Part shown: one piece after another, positions 35,060 through 44,754 of the stretch
Layout of the letters: every line of letters begins with the position of its first letter
How positions within the stretch are numbered: position 1 is the first letter of the stretch
Assembly: GCA_021770785.1 (NCBI GenBank)
Contig: JAETQH010000009.1
Location: forward strand, 41,633 to 105,632
DNA from: Lachnospiraceae bacterium
Lineage (GTDB): Bacteria > Bacillota > Clostridia > Lachnospirales > Lachnospiraceae
DNA: 64,000 nt
Reading direction: 5' to 3'
The notes under the pieces: model-generated
What the model saw: only the letters and a program-made list of their open reading frames with translations
Database searches by the model: none
Told to the model about the DNA's origin: nothing
Translations under genes and position numbers: made by a program

Positions 35060-36025
35060 CTATTTATATGCTACAATAAGGCAGCTGCTATCCGGAAATG
35101 TCTTACCACCCATTTTACAAATCTGCTCGAACAGTTCATGGCTGACTTCCTGTGCAATTTTTTCATAATGATCAGGCCATACTTCCTGCACTCGTCTGAC
35201 AGAATGCACGAAATACCCTGCTGCCTTAAAAAGATTTCCAATTGTCAGGCAATTCCATGTATATAAATGGTTATTGATCTCACTCCTGCTATACTCTGTA
35301 TCACAGGATTCATTGGGAACATAGAAAACCATTTTTCCATTGGACTTTAGTTTCCGATGCAGTTCCCTTAAAACCTCTATCGGATTTTCAACATGCTCCA
35401 ATGCATGAGACGAAATTATGACATCTGCATAATCATCCGGAATGTCACTTACATACTTTACACTTCTGATGCCATTTTTTAACGCTGCTGCTCTTGCTAC
35501 ATCATTGATCTCTATTCCTGTTTTTTCTCCAGCCGCAAGATTACTTAATAAGTATCCTCCCCCGCATCCAAATTCAACTACTGTTTCGTCGGCGTTTATA
35601 TATGGCTGAAACATATGCACCTGAATTTTGCCGCCAAAACGTCCCATGTCCTGCTGCCATTGAAAATATTGCTCATCGTAGTATTCCTCCCCTCCACCAA
35701 AATCAATCTGAGAGTCCGAAATAAAATTATAAATTCTTCGTTCTAATAATTGCCCCCTTATATCTTTTTCATAGTAACTGCATATCACCACCATAATATC
35801 ATCACTGTTCATTTTACATAACTCTTCAACAGAAATTACTGGATACTCTCCCATCAACAGACTTCCTTGTTTTTGTTTGTCATTATCACAAAATGCTATA
35901 ATAGTTGTCAGATTACTCAGTTTGAAAAAAACACTTTTTCCATTTTTTCCAGCACCAAAAATTATAACTTTTTTCTTCTTTAAGAACTTTAAATAATCAA
36001 TATCATTATTTATATACATTGCCAT
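35060..36025 (-). CDS. Rossmann-like module fused to a class I methyltransferase
   Basis: 321 residues; translation may begin at codon 3 (36019), which is better spaced from AGGAGG. The module covers about 10-105 (I-F-G-A-G-K-N-G-K, C-D-N-D-K). The methyltransferase (about 125-300) has E-F-G-C-G-G-G-Y and S-S-H-A-L-E-H-V-E-N-P, the pattern of Methyltransf_11-type enzymes. A sugar or lipid-linked intermediate is the likely substrate from context only. Confidence 0.83.
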   Translation of the reverse strand: MAMYINNDIDYLKFLKKKKVIIFGAGKNGKSVFFKLSNLTTIIAFCDNDKQKQGSLLMGEYPVISVEELCKMNSDDIMVVICSYYEKDIRGQLLERRIYNFISDSQIDFGGGEEYYDEQYFQWQQDMGRFGGKIQVHMFQPYINADETVVEFGCGGGYLLSNLAAGEKTGIEINDVARAAALKNGIRSVKYVSDIPDDYADVIISSHALEHVENPIEVLRELHRKLKSNGKMVFYVPNESCDTEYSRSEINNHLYTWNCLTIGNLFKAAGYFVHSVRRVQEVWPDHYEKIAQEVSHELFEQICKMGGKTFPDSSCLIVAYK

Positions 36026-36061
36026 ATCCTCCTACTGTTCGATTCTCTCCTTTAAACTTTA

Positions 36062-38368
36062 CTATTTCGGCTGCAACAATTCATTCATAAACTGAACTGC
36101 ACGTTCGCTTGCATGTCCATCCTCATGAACACCATACTGATTCATAAAATTGTCCGTTTTCTTTTCATATTCTAATTGTCCAAAAAAGTCTATATTCTGA
36201 GTCAGTTGCTCATTTGTTTCGGCAATGGGAAATGGAAGGTAAGCATAATCGATCAAAAGTTCCCTCTCCACGTTAACAAAATATTTTCTATCAGGTGCAT
36301 ATAAGAAAACTGGCTTCTTTACATATGCTGCCTCAAACATAATGCTCGAATAATCTGTAACCAGCACATTTGATGCCGCTACCAGTTCCTGACTATCCAT
36401 GTATCTGCATGCGTCTATCACATTTCCATTTTCTAACAGTTTTTCTCCACCTGCCATCAGTCCCGGATGAATACGCACAAACACATACCATGTTCCACCC
36501 CATTTATTCTCTAGCGTCTTCAGCAACTGCGGTATATCCAAAGACAACGAATTTTCGCGTTCAGATTCAAGATCTTTCACTCTGTAAGTAGGTGCATACA
36601 GACAAATATTTACTCCAGCATCCAGTTGAAAATGAGAAAACACCCTTTCCCGCACTGTTGGATCAAAAAGCACATCTGAACGCGGAGATCCTATACGAAC
36701 TGATCTTCCCAAAAATCCCAAACCACTCCTGCATGACTTCTCATCAAATTCACTCCCCGTGAAAAGATAATCCATCCTTGCCCCGTCCTGCTTTATTGCC
36801 TTCATTGTTTCTTCTGTAAGAACAGATGATTTATCATCCAAATAAAATTTTTTTAGTGTAATACTTCCCCAATGTTTCACCTGAATATAAATCTGTTCTT
36901 TTCTCTTTTCTATCCACTGCGGAGACAGGTCATCCCAGACCCAGATTTTAGCCGTAGAAATTTCATAAATATATCTATTCCAGTCGGATTCCTGTATCAT
37001 CCTGACTCCTGCCGGGGCTTTTGCATATGTATATTGATCAGCTATCCAGACAATATCTATCCCTTGTGTTTCCCGCAAAAGAGCCTTTGTAATCTGGATT
37101 GCATGGCTTCCATACATGCCAATAAGCATAACCACCTTGTGATTGACTATGGGCTGCATCCTACACCATTCCCGATGCTGATATTTCATTTCATCCAGAA
37201 TCGCATCCGCATCACCAAACATCCTATATCCTACAAGTATTTTTTTGGCGTCTACTCCGTTATCACCTAATAAACGGATTACTTTTTCACATTCCTGTGG
37301 GTTTTTCAACATAATAATAATTTTACAGTTATTCTGGTATGCGTAAATCTCTTCTATATGATATATCTTTTTTCCTGCATAATATCCACTCTTATTCTTG
37401 TCAATACAGGCTTCTATGTAATACTTTTCATTCAACAGTTTTTCAAATTTATGAAAGTACCCTCCTAACCCGTAAACAATGATATGCTCTTTTGTGTCCC
37501 CTTCCCCATTTAATGCCGTATAGCTTCCATAACTGTCTGCAAACGCCTCCAGCGTATCCATTTTTATCTCTATTTTATCCGGAAACTGAAACCTGGTTTT
37601 TATTCCATCATCAAATTCAACTTCATCATAGATACTTTTTGCATTACCGCAGTGCATTCCGCTGCCATCAAATCCTATATTATGAATTAATGAGCGGTAA
37701 GGGCTAACGCATATTCCTTTTACCTCCTGTACATGGAGCGTCCAATAAATATCCCATGCATCCAGCTTTCCCGCAATTGTATCGGAAAGCATTGCTTCAC
37801 ATCCTCCACCCCAGCAGGCAAATACACGGGAACCTTCCGGCGTGCTTGTCATCCTTTTAATAATATCATTATCAAAGGCAAATTCACTCCAACGGTCTTT
37901 CCATGTCCCCCATCCCCATGACCATGTAATTCTGGTGCCGAACACATCATACTGGTCTCTCTGCACCGGTACGGGCCAGCTCCCTGCACCTATTTCATAC
38001 ACCCGTTTATCCTCTTTGTATTTTTCCAGTCCCTGCAGCATATACATCATAAAATTAGGAGCCGGGACGCAATCATCCTCCAGTACAATCACCGCGTCAT
38101 TTTGTTCCAATACTTCGTGAATACCTGATACGATGGACTGCGCACAGCCTTTGCTCTTTTCGGAAATACGCAGTGTAACCGGACAAAAATCCACCTGCTT
38201 TATTATTTCGTTTACTTTTTCCCATTCAGAGCGATGCTCCTCTTTTTTTAATCCATCCTGAAAAATATACAACATAGAAGGCATAACATAGTTTCTGCTT
38301 AATGCCTCCAGCACTTTCCCAGTATGATAACTCCTATTGTACGAAAAAAGAACTGTTCCTATCTTCAT
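36062..38368 (-). CDS. Bifunctional glycosyltransferase / Rossmann module / CDP-glycerol glycerophosphotransferase
   Basis: 768 residues. The N-terminal GT-A domain (1-270) has F-S-Y-N-R-S, V-L-E-D-D-C as metal site and W-S-W-G-W-G-T-W, as in GNT-I/HlpA-like transferases. The module lies at about 290-375 (Y-G-L-G-G-Y, D-K-N-K-S-G-Y-Y-A-G). The C-terminal TagF-like domain (about 400-765) carries Y-A-P-T-Y-R, V-R-I-H-P-G and T-D-Y-S-S-I-M-F-E-A. One chain can thus add a sugar and then a polyol phosphate, suggesting a phosphate-linked repeating unit (inference). AGGAG precedes the ATG. Confidence 0.87.
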   Translation of the reverse strand: MKIGTVLFSYNRSYHTGKVLEALSRNYVMPSMLYIFQDGLKKEEHRSEWEKVNEIIKQVDFCPVTLRISEKSKGCAQSIVSGIHEVLEQNDAVIVLEDDCVPAPNFMMYMLQGLEKYKEDKRVYEIGAGSWPVPVQRDQYDVFGTRITWSWGWGTWKDRWSEFAFDNDIIKRMTSTPEGSRVFACWGGGCEAMLSDTIAGKLDAWDIYWTLHVQEVKGICVSPYRSLIHNIGFDGSGMHCGNAKSIYDEVEFDDGIKTRFQFPDKIEIKMDTLEAFADSYGSYTALNGEGDTKEHIIVYGLGGYFHKFEKLLNEKYYIEACIDKNKSGYYAGKKIYHIEEIYAYQNNCKIIIMLKNPQECEKVIRLLGDNGVDAKKILVGYRMFGDADAILDEMKYQHREWCRMQPIVNHKVVMLIGMYGSHAIQITKALLRETQGIDIVWIADQYTYAKAPAGVRMIQESDWNRYIYEISTAKIWVWDDLSPQWIEKRKEQIYIQVKHWGSITLKKFYLDDKSSVLTEETMKAIKQDGARMDYLFTGSEFDEKSCRSGLGFLGRSVRIGSPRSDVLFDPTVRERVFSHFQLDAGVNICLYAPTYRVKDLESERENSLSLDIPQLLKTLENKWGGTWYVFVRIHPGLMAGGEKLLENGNVIDACRYMDSQELVAASNVLVTDYSSIMFEAAYVKKPVFLYAPDRKYFVNVERELLIDYAYLPFPIAETNEQLTQNIDFFGQLEYEKKTDNFMNQYGVHEDGHASERAVQFMNELLQPK

Positions 38369-38403
38369 ATGTTCGCTCCTGTCATAGTTGAATGTCCTTT
38401 ACT

Positions 38404-38727
38404 TTACAACAGTAAAAGATGCACATTCTGTATGCCTCTTTCCTGCAATATTTCCAATATCTCATCCGTATATCTGCCGCCAATAAGAAAATGATACTTT
38501 TCCCCGTCCCCTAAAATATCTTCGGGATTTTTTATCATCACTCCATCTATCACCTGGCCCCACAACGCTTCATTCCTATCACAAAAACACTTTAATTTGT
38601 GTGATAGGCCATTTATTTCCAAATAGGCATATATTTTTCTTCCTGTCTTTCCTGCTCCGAATATTACAAGCTCGGCACTGTCCTGTTTCAGTATTTCATC
38701 ATATATAATATTTCCAACATACCTCAT
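38404..38727 (-). CDS. Free-standing Rossmann-like module protein
   Basis: The 107-residue protein consists only of the recurring module: I-F-G-A-G-K-T-G-R near residue 24, C-D-R-N-E-A-L-W-G near 49, then a short V-x-I-K-N-P-E-D-I segment and an L-x-E-R-G-I-Q end. No catalytic domain is attached. GGAG precedes its ATG, and it sits between two module-fusion genes (18- and 35-bp gaps), so it is expressed as a separate protein. It may bind a ligand or serve as an assembly partner (inference). Confidence 0.78.
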   Translation of the reverse strand: MRYVGNIIYDEILKQDSAELVIFGAGKTGRKIYAYLEINGLSHKLKCFCDRNEALWGQVIDGVMIKNPEDILGDGEKYHFLIGGRYTDEILEILQERGIQNVHLLLL

Positions 38728-38745
38728 AATATTTTCTCCATGAAC

Positions 38746-39846
38746 CTATTCCTTTTTCAGAACTGCGCCTATGATAACCGGATAATCTTCGTCATTTGTC
38801 TCGAAATCATCCCCAACCAAATCCTCACAGCACAGACCATACAGCATTGCCACGGCAGTCTTGACATTACCGTAACTTTCCACCCTGACATTACCCTGCC
38901 CGAACAGCGGCTCAAAAAGCCTGTGGAGCGCATCTTCATGGAAACTGTAATAGCTTCCCCATCTGTCCGCATCATACCTTGAAATCTGCGATATGCCAGA
39001 TACCGTAATCAGTGCTGTCCCTCCATGCTTTAAAGCTCTGTAAATGTTTTTGACAACACTTTTTAAATCATATGTAAACATCAGTGTCTGTGTAATAACC
39101 AACGTGTCATACCTGTATTCCTCTATCCCTTCACCCGTTTCCAGATTTCCTTTAATGGCATCTTCTCCCCATCCCTCAACATGAAGCATATATGCATGCC
39201 CAAGCCTGTCTTCCCCATATTGAATCGAATAGGTCGTTTCCGCAATTTCCAGTGTATCACCGCAAATATGCTGCTTATTATCATTTAGAAATTTTTCTAT
39301 ATAATATCTATCTATGGGCTTTCCCCGTTCTGTCCCAAACGTCCTGCTGGCAGAAACAACCGGCATGGCAGCAATCATGTTTATGTATGGATACTTCTCC
39401 CTGTATTTTTTGTCTGCGTATTTTTTTATATGGTTTCCGTACTCTTCCCGGCTGTTCAACACAATCCTTTCGTCACCTGATTTGAACACAAGCTCTCCAT
39501 TTTCAACCGCCAGGTGTTCCTCTCCCCCAAAAGTAAATCTTTCATTCCACAATACCGGGAACAGCTCTACACCAAACAGTATCCGCTGTCCCTCAACCCC
39601 CAGTTCCACAAGCTGCAGGTATGGCTCCCAAAAATTTTTTGTCATTATTATGACAGGCAATTCCCCGGCTTTTTCTATTTCTGCCGGATTATACACATAT
39701 GCTTTTAAATCCTCCACATATTCTTTCTGCCCCTGTTTTATCTTATTATCCAAAAAAGCAGCCACACAATATCTTTTATGCAGTTCCTGTTTTATATTCT
39801 GATAAAAATTTCCACGGCCAAAAACAATTACTTTCTGCATTATCAT
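38746..39846 (-). CDS. Rossmann-like module fused to a class I methyltransferase
   Basis: 366 residues; codon 3 is an alternative start. The module covers 3-95 (V-F-G-R-G-N-F, L-D-N-K). The rest resembles methyltransferases found fused to glycosyltransferases: R-Y-D-T-L-V-I-T-Q-T-L, then W-G-S-Y-Y-S-F, F-E-P-L-F and G-N-V-K-T-A-V-A. The classical glycine-rich SAM loop is weak. The ATG overlaps the deacetylase stop, so translation is probably coupled. Confidence 0.75.
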   Translation of the reverse strand: MIMQKVIVFGRGNFYQNIKQELHKRYCVAAFLDNKIKQGQKEYVEDLKAYVYNPAEIEKAGELPVIIMTKNFWEPYLQLVELGVEGQRILFGVELFPVLWNERFTFGGEEHLAVENGELVFKSGDERIVLNSREEYGNHIKKYADKKYREKYPYINMIAAMPVVSASRTFGTERGKPIDRYYIEKFLNDNKQHICGDTLEIAETTYSIQYGEDRLGHAYMLHVEGWGEDAIKGNLETGEGIEEYRYDTLVITQTLMFTYDLKSVVKNIYRALKHGGTALITVSGISQISRYDADRWGSYYSFHEDALHRLFEPLFGQGNVRVESYGNVKTAVAMLYGLCCEDLVGDDFETNDEDYPVIIGAVLKKE

Positions 39847-40766
39847 TACTTCTCTTTCCCAAATAATTCATCTATTATTGCTTCAAATTCAAACAACCCC
39901 CAGTTTCTCATGCAGTTTCTGGGTATCTTATACTCGTCCATTCCTTTTTGCCATATCCCCGGATTGGTTGACGCTGCTTTCCTTATTCCTGCATCTTTGC
40001 AGGCTGCAATTGTGTTTTCATCAAAGTCTGCGCGTTCTGCACCAAACGGATATGAAAATATGTCCATTTTCCGTCCAAGCAGATTTTCCAGATAATCAAC
40101 AGATGTCCTAATTTCTCTCCGCTGTTCCTCAAATGTCAATTTTGCCAAGGACGGATGTGATATTGTGTGCGCCCCGATTGTTATATAATCTGACTTCGCA
40201 AGCTCCTGACAGGTCGTGTCTATCAGCGTAGCGTGTCCGGGATCCACATACCGTGTTTTCCCCCGCCATATCCACATCTGGTCAAACCAGTCATTCCTTT
40301 TAGCCGAACTTACACGATCCTTCATCAGATAATGGAGCGCTCTATAACAATTAAGACGAAACTCATATGTATCTGTTCTCCATTCGCAGTTATATATATC
40401 ATCTTCCAGCCGAAATGTTTCAGGATAATCTCCGTCGGTAAGCAGCAAAGTTTCCAGTTCATCCCACCATAGTTCCCTGTCTCCCGACAATGTACCCGTA
40501 CTCACAAATACTGTCGCCGGCACATGTAATTCTTCGAGTATTGGCAATGCATATGTAAAATTGTCCAGATATCCGTCATCGAATGTGATAACGACACTGT
40601 CACGGTCACTGTCTGTCCAGTCCTCCTCAAAACGAAGAATGTTATAATTCTTTCTAAGGTATCTCATCTGCTGCTCAAATGCTCTTGGCATTACGCTCAG
40701 CAGATGGAGATCATATTTCGGTTCATAAACACGATGATAATATAAAACAAGCACTTTTTTGCCCAT
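39846..40766 (-). CDS. Polysaccharide deacetylase (NodB homology, CE4)
   Basis: 306 residues from the ATG at 40766 with AGGTGGAG before it; an extension to 40799 overlaps the upstream gene. The NodB domain has T-F-D-D-G-Y (catalytic Asp and metal Asp), H-T-x-S-H-P (metal His pair) and S-Y-P-F-G. CE4 enzymes remove N-acetyl groups from GlcNAc-containing polymers. No signal peptide or membrane anchor is visible, so it would act in the cytosol on a lipid-linked or nucleotide-linked substrate, which is less usual for this family. Confidence 0.88.
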   Translation of the reverse strand: MGKKVLVLYYHRVYEPKYDLHLLSVMPRAFEQQMRYLRKNYNILRFEEDWTDSDRDSVVITFDDGYLDNFTYALPILEELHVPATVFVSTGTLSGDRELWWDELETLLLTDGDYPETFRLEDDIYNCEWRTDTYEFRLNCYRALHYLMKDRVSSAKRNDWFDQMWIWRGKTRYVDPGHATLIDTTCQELAKSDYITIGAHTISHPSLAKLTFEEQRREIRTSVDYLENLLGRKMDIFSYPFGAERADFDENTIAACKDAGIRKAASTNPGIWQKGMDEYKIPRNCMRNWGLFEFEAIIDELFGKEK

Positions 40767-40792
40767 TTCTCCACCTGGCTTTCGTCTGATTT

Positions 40793-42346
40793 TTACCATG
40801 ACCTTTCGGATAAAACAAAATAATCCTTATTACATTTCATGCCAGCGCTTTCCAATTGTTCTATGATTTCTTCCTGCCCTTCCATAAGTGCAATGAATAT
40901 TATTTTATTATTCTCTTTTAATATCTTTTCAGGATGAAAAATCCGGTATCCTATAAGCTCTCCTTCTTTCCTGGAATCAATAAAACCGGATATGGTAAGC
41001 TCGGGAATATACAAATCCAACATTTCCTTTACGCTCTTTCCATATTTTCCCGCACCCCAAATATAAAAAGCCGCTCCTTTTTCTATTGCATATAAGATAT
41101 CTTTTTTAATAAAATATAAAAGCCAGATTTTCTTAGCTATATACTGAGGAGCGCTAAAATGTCTGATATTTTTCCTGTACAGATCTAACCATTCTTTAAA
41201 TGTATCTTCAATATCCGATATAACAACTTCAGAATGAGCACATAAATTATAGTCTTTTTTTACATGCTCATAATACTTTATAAGCGCATCTGTTACGGCT
41301 TCCCTTGCATGGTATTTCAAGAATGTATTTCTGACATTTACCTTAATGCTTTCCAGTTTTTCGCTTCCAAGATCCTGATTATACTCCCATATTTTTCTGC
41401 TGATTTCCTCTCCCGTATATCCGTCTGCCAGATACCCATTAACGCCGTCACTGATCACTTCCGGCACTCCTGCAATCGGCGTGGATATGATAATCAATCC
41501 ATAGGCCAGAGCCTCTGAAATCACGTTTGGATAAGACTCCCTGATACTGCCGCATATCAATACGTCACTATTCCTGTATACCGTTTTCATATTTTGGGTG
41601 AACCCTTCCATATATATAGATTCACTTAGACCATTCCTGTCTATATATTCCCGGCATACATTTGCATATTCTCCGGCATTATGCCCATATATATGTAATT
41701 CACCTGAAATTCCCTGGGACAGCGCTTTATGGAAAGCTTTAATTACCTCTATCTGGTTTTTTCCACGGCAGACACTTCCGACACATATATAACGTGTCTT
41801 TTTACAATGCCTTATTTTTTGCATCACGCCTTCGTCCATATCTGATACCGTTCTAATACATGTGTAATCAGTATGCAAATATTCATGCCATTTTTCAGCC
41901 CAATACCATGAATCGCATATATGATAATGCGGAAACACATCCAAATATAACACTGAGAAAAATTCAGGTATAAGCGGATAGATATTCATAATATGCGGAA
42001 TCCCCAATTCCCGGCTTACTAATTCCACTGTTGGATTAAGCTGAACCGAATGAAGTATATCGGGCTGGTATTCCATAATTATTTCTTTAACAGCATTATA
42101 ATTTTCAACCAGAGAAATAATATCAATATCTTCCGGCTGATTAGACACATTTGACGCAGCATAAGCCATATCTATCTGATTGTCTATACATATTTTTACA
42201 TATTTTGCACATATCACTTCTTCATAAACGTTCAACACAACCTTAACATCATTCTTTGCCTGTTTCATCAATACTGCCTGACTTAGCAAAGTATTAGCCG
42301 CACCGCCGAAGTACAGATAATGATCTGTAAAAAACATAATTCTCAT
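40793..42346 (-). CDS. GT4-like glycosyltransferase with C-terminal Rossmann-like module
   Basis: 517 residues. GT-B fold: the N-terminal half opens with F-T-D-H-Y-L-Y-F-G-G-A-A. The C-terminal half has C-V-G-S-V-C-R-G-K-N, then S-Y-P-N-V-I-S-E-A-L-A-Y-G with the acidic residue used by GT4 enzymes, and P-I-A-G-V-P-E-V-I. The module occupies about 420-510 (I-W-G-A-G-K-Y-G-K, F-I-D-S-R-K-E-G). It overlaps the upstream GT2 gene by 4 bp (ATGA). Confidence 0.88.
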   Translation of the reverse strand: MRIMFFTDHYLYFGGAANTLLSQAVLMKQAKNDVKVVLNVYEEVICAKYVKICIDNQIDMAYAASNVSNQPEDIDIISLVENYNAVKEIIMEYQPDILHSVQLNPTVELVSRELGIPHIMNIYPLIPEFFSVLYLDVFPHYHICDSWYWAEKWHEYLHTDYTCIRTVSDMDEGVMQKIRHCKKTRYICVGSVCRGKNQIEVIKAFHKALSQGISGELHIYGHNAGEYANVCREYIDRNGLSESIYMEGFTQNMKTVYRNSDVLICGSIRESYPNVISEALAYGLIIISTPIAGVPEVISDGVNGYLADGYTGEEISRKIWEYNQDLGSEKLESIKVNVRNTFLKYHAREAVTDALIKYYEHVKKDYNLCAHSEVVISDIEDTFKEWLDLYRKNIRHFSAPQYIAKKIWLLYFIKKDILYAIEKGAAFYIWGAGKYGKSVKEMLDLYIPELTISGFIDSRKEGELIGYRIFHPEKILKENNKIIFIALMEGQEEIIEQLESAGMKCNKDYFVLSERSW

Positions 42347-43500
42347 ATCAAATAATGAAATCCCCCGCTCTTCCCCTGATTTTTTTCAAGTTCTTTCCCT
42401 GAATAAAGGCCGGCAAACAAATCATCGCCACAAATATAATCCTCATTTTCTTTCAATCCCATTTTTTTTAACTGCAGCACCATCTCCTGCTTAAATTTTA
42501 CAGAAGCCACAATAATCATGTTGTTTTTTACATTCTCTCTGCATGGCCTGTCAACAAGCAGGGAATTCCACTTTGTTCCCCACAGCTTTTCATTATTGTC
42601 CCAGGCAGATTGAATATCCACATGACATTTCAAAAGCAATTTTACAAATTTTTCGCCTCTTATACCTGTTCCGAAAATAATATACCTGTTTCCTGATAAC
42701 TGTTTTTCTAACGCTTTCTGTTCATCAGAGAATGTACTTTCCAGAACCGTATTCATAACAGCATATGCCATATTGCTTTTATAATTTTCTCTTTGCCTAA
42801 AGATGCATATTCTTTTTTCCTCTTCACTCATATATTTATTTTGCGAAAGTGCTTTACGGCCTATCTCATAAAATTCACTAAAAACTATTTCTAATTGTTT
42901 ATTGGAAATACCCGCTTTATTATAATTTGCAAGGACAAAGTCCACCACTTTAATTCTTATTCCATTCCCATAAAGATTCAGAAACCAATCATAATCTGCC
43001 GCAATCCTGTATCTTGTATCAAAGTATCCATACTGTTCAAAAACCTGACGCCTTGCAAATATCGCCTGATGGCAGTAACACATTCCCAAAAACAATTCCC
43101 CGCACGATATCTTTCTACCTGGTTCAATGCCGATCAACTGACCTTTTTTATATGCTTTAACCTGACCACACAAAACATCTGTTTCCTCATTGAACTGTTC
43201 TGTCACCGTTTTTAATGTATTTTCCTCATACCAGTCATCACTATTTAAAAACGCTACAACATCACCTGTCACAACAGTAAGTCCCTTATTCATCGCATCA
43301 TATATCCCATGATCTGGTTCGCTGCGCCAGTAAGAAATATAGGCCTCATATTTGCGTATAGTGTCAACCGTCCCATCATCTGAACCACCATCAATGACAA
43401 TATACTCCAGTTCATCACATTCCTGGCTGATCACGCTTTTTATTGTACGCTCAATCGTATCCGCCATATTCAAGCTTACTGTTATTACAGAAATCCTCAT
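42343..43500 (-). CDS. GT2 glycosyltransferase with C-terminal Rossmann-like module
   Basis: 385 residues. GT-A domain (1-210) of the WcaA/colanic-acid type: T-V-S-L-N-M-A, I-D-G-G-S-D-D-G-T and L-N-S-D-D-W. The module spans about 275-365 (F-G-T-G-I-R-G, W-D-N-N-E-K-L-W-G-T). A GGGG stretch precedes the ATG at 43500. Donor and acceptor unknown. Confidence 0.87.
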   Translation of the reverse strand: MRISVITVSLNMADTIERTIKSVISQECDELEYIVIDGGSDDGTVDTIRKYEAYISYWRSEPDHGIYDAMNKGLTVVTGDVVAFLNSDDWYEENTLKTVTEQFNEETDVLCGQVKAYKKGQLIGIEPGRKISCGELFLGMCYCHQAIFARRQVFEQYGYFDTRYRIAADYDWFLNLYGNGIRIKVVDFVLANYNKAGISNKQLEIVFSEFYEIGRKALSQNKYMSEEEKRICIFRQRENYKSNMAYAVMNTVLESTFSDEQKALEKQLSGNRYIIFGTGIRGEKFVKLLLKCHVDIQSAWDNNEKLWGTKWNSLLVDRPCRENVKNNMIIVASVKFKQEMVLQLKKMGLKENEDYICGDDLFAGLYSGKELEKNQGKSGGFHYLI

Positions 43501-43529
43501 TTATTCCCCATTCTCCCGAAATGTCATTG

Positions 43530-44684
43530 TTACTCATAATTCCACACAATATACTGCTCAATATAGTCCTCCAATGTCAACGCTCTTCCTGACAGGGTAA
43601 ATTGCGGGCTGAATATCCGGATAAAATTCTGCTCGAACGTTAATCCCAGTGCACGTTTTACGCAGCCATAAATAAAAACTTCTTCAAGATCCATAATATA
43701 GCTTCGTCCCCCTGTCTCACAAACGGGGATATCCAGTAATTTTAATATATTCCTGCCCATTTCACAGATCACTTTATTTGTCGGATGTCCCGGGTCATAA
43801 AACATCAGCGAGTTTTTATAGTTTTTTTCTATATAATACGCTATTTTGATAGAACAATTTTCTTCTCTCTGTTTTAATTTATCGATACCTGAAGCAAAGG
43901 TGTCCTCTATATTATCAAATATGTCCTCATTCCTAATACTGTCCGCAATTTCCTTAATACATACACCGGACTCATGCATCTTATCAATATAGCTGTCAGG
44001 AGGCGCCATGAATCTGTAAATTGTCTTAATCGTTTTTTGATCCGCTATATGCTCCATGTCAACCCTGTCCATCCCAATATGCCTAATCAAATTTTCCTCA
44101 GCGCTTCTATCACTCTTTAGTTGCGGAAATAGCGCATGCGAAGCATATAAATTAGGAATCCTTATTTTTGTACAGCCATCTTTTACCATCCTTTCAGCTT
44201 CATCAGACGACGGCATATGAAGCGAATTATCTTTGCGAATGTCCTGGGTCACGAGCAAATCACAGCTTTTCCATATACAATCCGGAAAAACATCTTCCAA
44301 TACATTCTGCCATAACACATAATACTCTTTCTGAAAATATGGATTTGAATTAAAATATTCCCGCAATGCGGCACAATGGCAATTGCCATATATGATCATC
44401 AGTTTTTTATTGAATGCCCTCCACTCAACAAAGTGTCTGTATTCCTCCAACCCGATGTTTCGGAGGTTATTCTTAATTTCTTTGCACGCCTTGCCTTCTA
44501 CTGCAATCACAATAAAGCAGTCTTTCAGCTCTTCTTTTTTCTCTTCCAGGGAATATACCGCTTTCCCATGAAAAGTTCTTCCTGCGTTTCTGTCAAGGCA
44601 GAATTCTATGTTCTCCGTTCCGGCTATGTTGTAATAAACTTTTTCCCCATACTCTCCTATACCATACAGCACTAGTTTTTTCAC
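43530..44684 (-). CDS. Rossmann-like module fused to a WcbI-like polysaccharide-modifying domain
   Basis: 384 residues starting at GTG (GGGGG upstream). The module is at 1-88 (Y-G-I-G-E-Y-G). Residues about 92-330 match the WcbI family: I-Y-G-N-C-H-C at its start, a G-N-C motif strand, and a late D-P-G-H-P-T-N. WcbI-type domains are CoA-binding and are proposed acetyltransferases of capsule polysaccharides. The D-x-x-H motif (D-P-G-H) fits an SGNH-like fold. It probably acylates the glycan (inference). Confidence 0.78.
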   Translation of the reverse strand: MKKLVLYGIGEYGEKVYYNIAGTENIEFCLDRNAGRTFHGKAVYSLEEKKEELKDCFIVIAVEGKACKEIKNNLRNIGLEEYRHFVEWRAFNKKLMIIYGNCHCAALREYFNSNPYFQKEYYVLWQNVLEDVFPDCIWKSCDLLVTQDIRKDNSLHMPSSDEAERMVKDGCTKIRIPNLYASHALFPQLKSDRSAEENLIRHIGMDRVDMEHIADQKTIKTIYRFMAPPDSYIDKMHESGVCIKEIADSIRNEDIFDNIEDTFASGIDKLKQREENCSIKIAYYIEKNYKNSLMFYDPGHPTNKVICEMGRNILKLLDIPVCETGGRSYIMDLEEVFIYGCVKRALGLTFEQNFIRIFSPQFTLSGRALTLEDYIEQYIVWNYE

Positions 44685-44754
44685 TTTTATCCCCCTGATT
44701 TTTCATTCTCGTAAGTCATCTTTTCCCTGATATTTTCCTCCAGGTATACTCCAT

